Positions 6,453 to 9,876 of a stretch of 9,876 nucleotides of DNA are shown here, one piece after another. A model generated the notes under the pieces. The model saw only the letters and a list, made by a program, of their open reading frames with translations. It did no database searches and was not told the origin of the DNA. Origin of the DNA: Actinomycetota bacterium. Lineage in GTDB: Bacteria > Actinomycetota > Acidimicrobiia > Acidimicrobiales > Ilumatobacteraceae. The translations under genes were made by a program, and so were the position numbers. Every line of letters begins with the position of its first letter. The first letter of the stretch is position 1. The stretch spans positions 1 through 9,876 of the forward strand of contig WLTJ01000038.1 in the NCBI GenBank assembly GCA_009705435.1, in the 5' to 3' direction.

Positions 6453-6485
6453 GTGGCGCACTCGGCCGGAGTCGAACCGACAACC
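6453..6485 (-). repeat. 33-bp direct repeat copy within tRNA-Arg(ACG) (candidate proximal att site)
   Basis: This is the tRNA-resident copy of the repeat, identical to 5468-5500. It starts one base beyond the encoded CCA and ends in the variable loop, so recombination within it would leave the tRNA sequence intact. The T-arm part differs from that of tRNA-Arg(TCG) in this window, which shows the displaced copy came from the ACG gene. Confidence 0.9.
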
Positions 6486-6529
6486 TTCTGATCCGTAGTC
6501 AGATGCTCTATCCATTGAGCTACGAGTGC
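6454..6529 (-). tRNA. tRNA-Arg (anticodon ACG), CCA encoded
   Basis: A complete cloverleaf on the minus strand: acceptor GCACTCG/CGAGTGC, D-arm GCTC..GAGC, anticodon stem TCTGA/TCAGA around loop CTACGGA, T-arm GTCGG-TTCGACT-CCGGC with one T-G wobble, discriminator G and genomically encoded CCA (6454-6456). ACG is normally deaminated to ICG by TadA and reads CGU, CGC and CGA. The 5' end is 65 bp after the stop of the LysM/transglycosylase gene; within that gap an AGAG..CTCT hairpin is weak and lacks a U-run. The 3' 33 bp are duplicated at 5468-5500, marking this gene as a probable integration target. Confidence 0.97.
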
Positions 6530-6594
6530 AACGCCTAACAGCCTAGAGGGCTATCGCTCTCGTGAAAACCCTAACAATCCAATATAGATTGAGC

Positions 6595-7671
6595 TTAATT
6601 CTTTGGGCACCAATTTCGCGTGCACCAAGGTCCCCAACTATTTGATCTTTTGTACATCGCATAGGCCAATTTGGCATTTGTTCGGGGGTCATACAGTTGG
6701 TTCAAGTTCGTGACACCGTAATTCTTCATCCAAGATTTGTGAACGTTCCAATACATCTGGAAGAGACCAACACAGCACCAATTGTGACTCTGTGGATTAA
6801 AATTGCTTTCTCGCTTGACAACGAAAAGCGCATTCTCTTCAAGACTGTCAGGCCATTCATCGCGAATAATCTGTTCAACTTCGCTGCGAGAGTATGTACG
6901 CGGTGCCTGATATTGCGGCGCAGGCGCAGTTGCAGGCGCGATGCTCACGCTGGTGCCTTTGGGCAAGCAAATCTTTTGACCGATCAGTAACACGGACTTT
7001 GTCGTCATCCCATTGACGGATGTCATTTGAGAGATGGTCGTGTTGGCCTTGTCAGCGATTCGACTCCACGAATCACCAACGACAACTGTGTAGTTCGCCG
7101 AGCACGAAGTTTGATCTACTGGGATGACGGAACTTGCTGTGGTGGCTCGCAAAGGGGGGACTTTGGCCCCAGGCGGCAAGCAAATCTCTTGACCCACCAT
7201 TAACGGTGAGCGAATGGTTTTGTTGTTGATACCAGCAATCAAACTCGCCTCAGTGCCTGCCGCATTGGCAATAGCAAACCAAGAATCCCCCGACTGCACG
7301 ATGTATGTAGATCCACAAATCGGCGTCGCAACCTGAGTCGTCGGCGCTGCCAAAGTTGTCTCGGCAATGGCTGGGGGAAGCGTTGTGATAGCGGTTGTGG
7401 TTGAAGTCAATGGGACTTGATCGGTGCTGTCCAATTGCACAACTACCGCCGCACCACCAGTCGTCGTCACATCAACCCCGCTGCCTTCTCCACGCAAGGC
7501 CCAGGCCACCGGTGCGGCACATAGACCTACAAGAACCAAAAGACCGAGCCGCCGACGTAAGAGAATTTCGGGAGATACGAACTTTGACCTGCCACGGGAC
7601 CCACGGCGACCAGGTCCAGATGGACCCCATGGGGATTGGTCGTGTTGCGAGGATCGTTGGTAGGTGTTCAT
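6595..7671 (-). CDS. Membrane-anchored protein with two LysM domains and a transglycosylase-like domain
   Basis: A 358-aa cell-wall enzyme, probably a peptidoglycan-cleaving lytic transglycosylase or lysozyme-like hydrolase. From the ATG at 7669-7671 it shows a basic, Gly/Pro-rich cytoplasmic tail (about 1-40), one membrane helix (about 42-59), a Thr-rich linker, LysM 1 (about 123-165, YIVQSGDSWFAIA to EICLP), LysM 2 (about 194-236, YTVVVGDSWSRIA to KICLP), a Pro/Ala linker and an SLT-like domain (about 264-358). That domain has the candidate catalytic Glu288 in KRESNFNP, and GLFQMYW at 302-308. Cysteines 119/164 and 190/235 flank each LysM, suggesting a disulfide per domain. An in-frame TTG at 7767 would add 32 residues, but they look unlike protein (Cys/His/Arg-rich) and cover a strong hairpin, so I prefer the ATG, although its ribosome-binding site is weak. 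Confidence 0.88.
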   Translation of the reverse strand: MNTYQRSSQHDQSPWGPSGPGRRGSRGRSKFVSPEILLRRRLGLLVLVGLCAAPVAWALRGEGSGVDVTTTGGAAVVVQLDSTDQVPLTSTTTAITTLPPAIAETTLAAPTTQVATPICGSTYIVQSGDSWFAIANAAGTEASLIAGINNKTIRSPLMVGQEICLPPGAKVPPLRATTASSVIPVDQTSCSANYTVVVGDSWSRIADKANTTISQMTSVNGMTTKSVLLIGQKICLPKGTSVSIAPATAPAPQYQAPRTYSRSEVEQIIRDEWPDSLEENALFVVKRESNFNPQSHNWCCVGLFQMYWNVHKSWMKNYGVTNLNQLYDPRTNAKLAYAMYKRSNSWGPWCTRNWCPKN

Positions 7672-7706
7672 CAGGGCTCTGTGGCGGTGAGACTTCTCAA
7701 TCGCTT

Positions 7707-7761
7707 CCCGACAGTTTGCTCGTTCTGTAACACAATCGCAACAGAACGCGGCCCTGTCGGG
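7707..7761 (-). promoter_or_regulatory. Nested 8+8 bp hairpin in the leader of the LysM/transglycosylase gene
   Basis: Two perfect 8-bp inverted repeats are nested: outer CCCGACAG/CTGTCGGG (7707-7714 with 7754-7761) and inner CGTTCTGT/ACAGAACG (7721-7728 with 7741-7748), giving a 5x6 internal loop and a 12-nt apical loop. In the minus-strand transcript it ends 35 nt before the ATG; a smaller TGAG/CTCA hairpin (7688-7699) lies between it and the start. It looks like a structured 5' leader (attenuator, stability element or regulatory RNA) or a protein-binding site. It does not match a riboswitch class I can recall. Confidence 0.6.
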
Positions 7762-7776
7762 TCTCAAGAGAGGGCT

Positions 7777-7785
7777 TTATCCACA
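7777..7785 (+). promoter_or_regulatory. DnaA-box-like 9-mer TTATCCACA
   Basis: TTATCCACA matches the consensus DnaA box TTATNCACA perfectly. It lies in the intergenic region upstream of the LysM/transglycosylase gene. On the minus strand, a weak promoter candidate TTGGAT - 16 bp - GATAAA has its -10 overlapping this site, so DnaA binding could repress transcription. That reading is inference. Confidence 0.5.
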
Positions 7786-7828
7786 GGCAAAATGGTCATC
7801 CAAGCACTACGAGGGCACCATCAATACC

Positions 7829-7837
7829 TTGTCCACA
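7829..7837 (+). promoter_or_regulatory. DnaA-box-like 9-mer TTGTCCACA
   Basis: TTGTCCACA is a favoured actinobacterial DnaA-box form. It has the same orientation as the box at 7777-7785, 52 bp away, and is followed by an AT-rich stretch at about 7843-7895. No dnaA, dnaN, parA/B or rpmH gene is near, so a replication origin is not supported by gene context. Confidence 0.5.
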
Positions 7838-7919
7838 ACGGGGAAACTTTTCCTCAAAAACCCTTAAAAATCGAGAAAATCAGATTTCCAGTCGGGAAAT
7901 TTGGCGGGGAACTACAAGG

Positions 7920-8327
7920 TCACTGGGCACCGTTGACGACGGCACCCTCGTGACGCTGAAGTAACTCAACGGAATATCCGTCTGGGTCGAGGACGAATGC
8001 CACCGTTACCGGCCAGCGTTCCAAACGAGCAGGGGCCATCGTCGAAGTGAAGCCAGCGGCCACGGCACGATCATGAACATCTTGGCAATCGTCCACATTC
8101 ATATAGATCTTCCACAGCGCAGTGCCGTGTTCTATCGGACCAGAACGCTCCAACCACTGGGCCAACTGCAGCCGTCCCCCACCCGCATCGGCGGCGAGGA
8201 CAATCTCATCGACTCCAGGAATCTGAGTCCGAGACTGGACCTTGAGCCCGATGATTTCGGTGTAGAACCATTCGGACCGTTTTAAATCGGTGACGTTTAT
8301 GCAGTACTGACCAACTGTCGATGCCAT
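7920..8327 (-). CDS. VOC-superfamily (glyoxalase/dioxygenase fold) protein
   Basis: A 135-aa single-chain vicinal-oxygen-chelate protein with two beta-alpha-beta-beta-beta modules: residues about 5-60 (GQYCINVTDLKRSEWFYTE) and 70-125 (LWKIYMNVDDCQDVHDRAVA to FVLDPDGYSVELLQ). The fold is convincing but the reaction is not. At the four positions that usually bind metal in glyoxalase I it appears to have Gln7, Gln57, Lys73 and Glu121, so a standard metal centre looks incomplete and the protein may be a binding protein or use an altered site. The ATG follows a strong AGGGGAG ribosome-binding site. It starts 55 bp after the amidohydrolase stop on the same strand, which suggests an operon. It has no signal peptide and should be cytoplasmic. 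Confidence 0.85.
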   Translation of the reverse strand: MASTVGQYCINVTDLKRSEWFYTEIIGLKVQSRTQIPGVDEIVLAADAGGGRLQLAQWLERSGPIEHGTALWKIYMNVDDCQDVHDRAVAAGFTSTMAPARLERWPVTVAFVLDPDGYSVELLQRHEGAVVNGAQ

Positions 8328-8382
8328 GATCTCCCCTTTGTGAAGTTGTCTTGTTGTAAATAGAAACTGATGAAAATGTGGC

Positions 8383-9741
8383 TTACGGAATCAAAGAAAA
8401 ATCGTGGTCCGTCAACCAATGGCGACCAACTTCTTTCACTGGAGCCCAACGATCAGTCAGGCGCTGGGCCGTGGGATCGGCGTCGGTCACTTGTCCGAAA
8501 TCAGAGGGACATGGTGCCATGCGATCAGCATGCACCTTGAGTTTGGCGAGATCAAAACTAAATAACTCGGCCGCACTCAAACCCACCATGCGACGCGTCT
8601 CATCAATCGGAATGTCATGGAATGTTTTCTTCAACCAAGCCCGCGTGTTTGGCCATGTGCCTTCGGGATGCGGGAAGTCGTTACCCCACATAATATTTCC
8701 AACACCAATTTCATAACGCATGCCCAACTCACGGCGCTTGGTATTTGAAGCACCGATGAATACGTTGCGATCAATGTATTCGCTTGGAAGCATTTTGATA
8801 GCACCCTTAAACGGATCGCCACCTAATTTTTCCGTACCCTTTTGACCAAGAGCAAGTCGATCCCAGAACCAAATCTGTGGTGGCAACCACCAACAACCAG
8901 CCTCGGTCACACCAAAGCGCAAACCAGGGAAACGCTCGAACACGCCAGACCACAGCATGAACCACAACGGACGCGCTGGCCACCACACAACTTCAGTGAC
9001 ATAGATACCGAGGTGATTGTCATATTCGTCGCGCGAGGCTGGCCCCGAGTGAGTCGAGATTGGCATGTTCAATTCTTCGCATAAGGCCCACACGGGGTCG
9101 TAATGGCGATCGTGATATGGCAACTGATTGACCCACATCGCGGGAATCATCACGCCGCCTAAGCCAGAGTCTTTAGCCCGACGAATTTCAGCCAAAACCC
9201 GTGGTAAATCGGCCGTAATGGGCACAAGGGCCATGCCACGACGGCGCTCTGGACTTTGTGAACACAATTCGGCGAGCCAACGATTGTGTGCAATCGATCC
9301 CGCAAGACCTAATTCAGGATCCATGTCTCCGGACATCCCGAGACCCGCACCGAATGGCACGCATGTACGACTCTCGACTGCGTCGGCATCGGGGAAAATA
9401 ATTTCACCGGAAACACCATCGCCATCAAGTTCCTGATCACGACGCGTTGCTTCCCAACCGCTGCGTAATGCTTCCTCGTGTTCTTCAAACCACTTCTTGG
9501 CGTAATCCTCGTTACGTGTTCCGAGCATGGTGGAAACTTCGAGCGCCTTGTCGCGCTCTGCCAAAAACTCATCAAATTGCGGATGAAATTTTTTCTCTAA
9601 GTACTCGCGATAATCGGCAGTTGGAAGCCCTGCATGACTGTCCGCCGAGACAATGATGTACGGATCGTTGACTGGGACATTGAGATATGGATCAATATAT
9701 GGATTCCCCGTCTGGGTGGATGGGTTGTCAATAGTGGTCAT
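8383..9741 (-). CDS. Amidohydro_2-family metal-dependent hydrolase
   Basis: A 452-aa cytoplasmic TIM-barrel enzyme of the Amidohydro_2 family, which includes hydrolases and decarboxylases such as ACMSD. Candidate metal and catalytic residues are Asp34 and His36 in VSADSHAGLP, His231 in PISTHSGP, Glu280 in GVTEAGCWWLP, and Asp355 in MWGNDFPHPEGTWPNT. The NDFPHPEGTWP block and the long N-terminal segment are characteristic of the large actinobacterial subgroup often found in aromatic or steroid catabolic regions, but the substrate cannot be read from sequence. The ATG at 9739-9741 follows an AAGGAGAA ribosome-binding site. It begins 28 bp after the stop of the preceding partial gene and is followed by the VOC gene, so all three are probably one transcription unit. 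Confidence 0.9.
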   Translation of the reverse strand: MTTIDNPSTQTGNPYIDPYLNVPVNDPYIIVSADSHAGLPTADYREYLEKKFHPQFDEFLAERDKALEVSTMLGTRNEDYAKKWFEEHEEALRSGWEATRRDQELDGDGVSGEIIFPDADAVESRTCVPFGAGLGMSGDMDPELGLAGSIAHNRWLAELCSQSPERRRGMALVPITADLPRVLAEIRRAKDSGLGGVMIPAMWVNQLPYHDRHYDPVWALCEELNMPISTHSGPASRDEYDNHLGIYVTEVVWWPARPLWFMLWSGVFERFPGLRFGVTEAGCWWLPPQIWFWDRLALGQKGTEKLGGDPFKGAIKMLPSEYIDRNVFIGASNTKRRELGMRYEIGVGNIMWGNDFPHPEGTWPNTRAWLKKTFHDIPIDETRRMVGLSAAELFSFDLAKLKVHADRMAPCPSDFGQVTDADPTAQRLTDRWAPVKEVGRHWLTDHDFSLIP

Positions 9742-9769
9742 ACTTTTCTCCTTGGTGTATTCATGATTT

Positions 9770-9874
9770 TCAGCCTGGTACCTGTCGCAGATAGGTCGGA
9801 TTACTGCGCGACTTCATTGACTCATAACGAAGACGCATCGAGTTGTCGCCACGTTCGCTATCGGGCATCATCCA
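9770..9874 (-). CDS. C-terminal 34 codons of an unidentified gene (5' end outside window)
   Basis: On the minus strand one frame is open from the window edge to a TGA at 9770-9772, giving 34 residues that include MRLRYESMKSRSNPTYLRQV and end in PG; the other two frames stop almost at once. The tail is charged and has no motif I recognise. It lies 28 bp upstream of the amidohydrolase start on the same strand, so it is probably the preceding gene of that operon. Being short and at the edge, it could be a chance open frame, but spacing and strand favour a real gene. Confidence 0.55.
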   Translation of the reverse strand, partial: WMMPDSERGDNSMRLRYESMKSRSNPTYLRQVPG

Positions 9875-9876
9875 AA

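Larger units (their letters stand above)
5468..6485 (-). mobile_element. Candidate 985-bp tRNA-Arg-bounded integrative cassette with one cargo gene
   Basis: The unit is bracketed by two perfect 33-bp copies of the tRNA-Arg(ACG) 3' end, one inside the intact tRNA and one displaced at the far end. Orientation is correct for integration at a tRNA 3' end: the insert lies downstream of the restored tRNA. Between the repeats are the gene for an LPTTG cell-wall protein, its upstream region with two ACATGAGGT repeats, and a hairpin just after the stop codon. There is no integrase, excisionase or transposase, so the unit would be a passenger mobilised in trans, a deletion remnant, or not mobile at all. 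The repeats are seen directly; mobility is inference. Confidence 0.5.

Noticed and set aside
7672..7767. Longer form of the LysM/transglycosylase protein starting at TTG 7767.
   Set aside because: The extra 32 residues are Cys/His/Arg-rich and unlike the rest, there is no good ribosome-binding site, and the stretch is occupied by the nested hairpin. ATG 7671 is more likely.
7777..7895. Chromosomal replication origin.
   Set aside because: Only two DnaA boxes are evident and none of the usual origin genes (dnaA, dnaN, parAB, rpmH) is present. It is kept as DnaA-box-like sites only.
1..9876. CRISPR array, restriction-modification or toxin-antitoxin genes.
   Set aside because: No regularly spaced repeats and no proteins of those families are seen on either strand.

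Overview
The window looks like a chromosomal segment of a Gram-positive actinobacterium with moderate GC, probably from the Acidimicrobiia. This is inferred from the gene mix: a PAPS-dependent sulfotransferase paired with a DUF1214 protein, an Amidohydro_2 enzyme, an LPXTG-anchored surface protein, a membrane-anchored LysM/transglycosylase protein, and Thr/Pro-rich extracellular linkers. No rRNA or taxonomic marker gene is present to confirm it.

Layout. On the + strand, the 3' part of a kynureninase gene (1-922) is followed after 6 bp by a Nudix hydrolase gene (929-1648). These two converge on a long run of minus-strand genes that fills the rest of the window. Reading that run in its own 5'->3' direction gives: the last 34 codons of an unidentified gene (9874-9770); an Amidohydro_2 metal hydrolase (9741-8383); a VOC/glyoxalase-fold protein (8327-7920); a regulatory intergenic region with two DnaA-box-like 9-mers and a nested hairpin (about 7672-7919); a membrane-anchored protein with two LysM domains and a transglycosylase domain (7671-6595); tRNA-Arg(ACG) (6529-6454); a secreted LPTTG cell-wall protein (6295-5540); a DUF1214 protein overlapping a sulfotransferase (5355-4255 and 4258-3002); tRNA-Arg(TCG) (2970-2898); and a PAP2-type membrane phosphatase/phosphotransferase overlapping a DoxX-family membrane protein (2864-2058 and 2061-1654).

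The most unusual feature is a perfect 33-bp direct repeat. The last 33 bp of tRNA-Arg(ACG), from just beyond the encoded CCA through the T-arm into the variable loop (6453-6485), recur at 5468-5500. The 985-bp unit this defines lies downstream of the tRNA 3' end, where a tRNA-targeting integrative element would sit. It carries only the LPTTG surface-protein gene and no integrase. I read it as a candidate minimal, non-autonomous, tRNA-bounded integrative cassette or the remnant of a larger island.

Functional themes. Much of the window concerns the cell envelope: the sortase-anchored surface protein, the LysM/transglycosylase enzyme, a PAP2 lipid-phosphate enzyme, the DoxX protein and the sulfotransferase. 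The rest is catabolism and housekeeping: kynurenine pathway, Nudix, amidohydrolase, VOC and two arginine tRNAs. Overlapping stop/start codons (ATGA at 2058-2061, GTGA at 4255-4258) point to translational coupling within two gene pairs. No gap without a gene exceeds 300 bp; the longest is 7672-7919.
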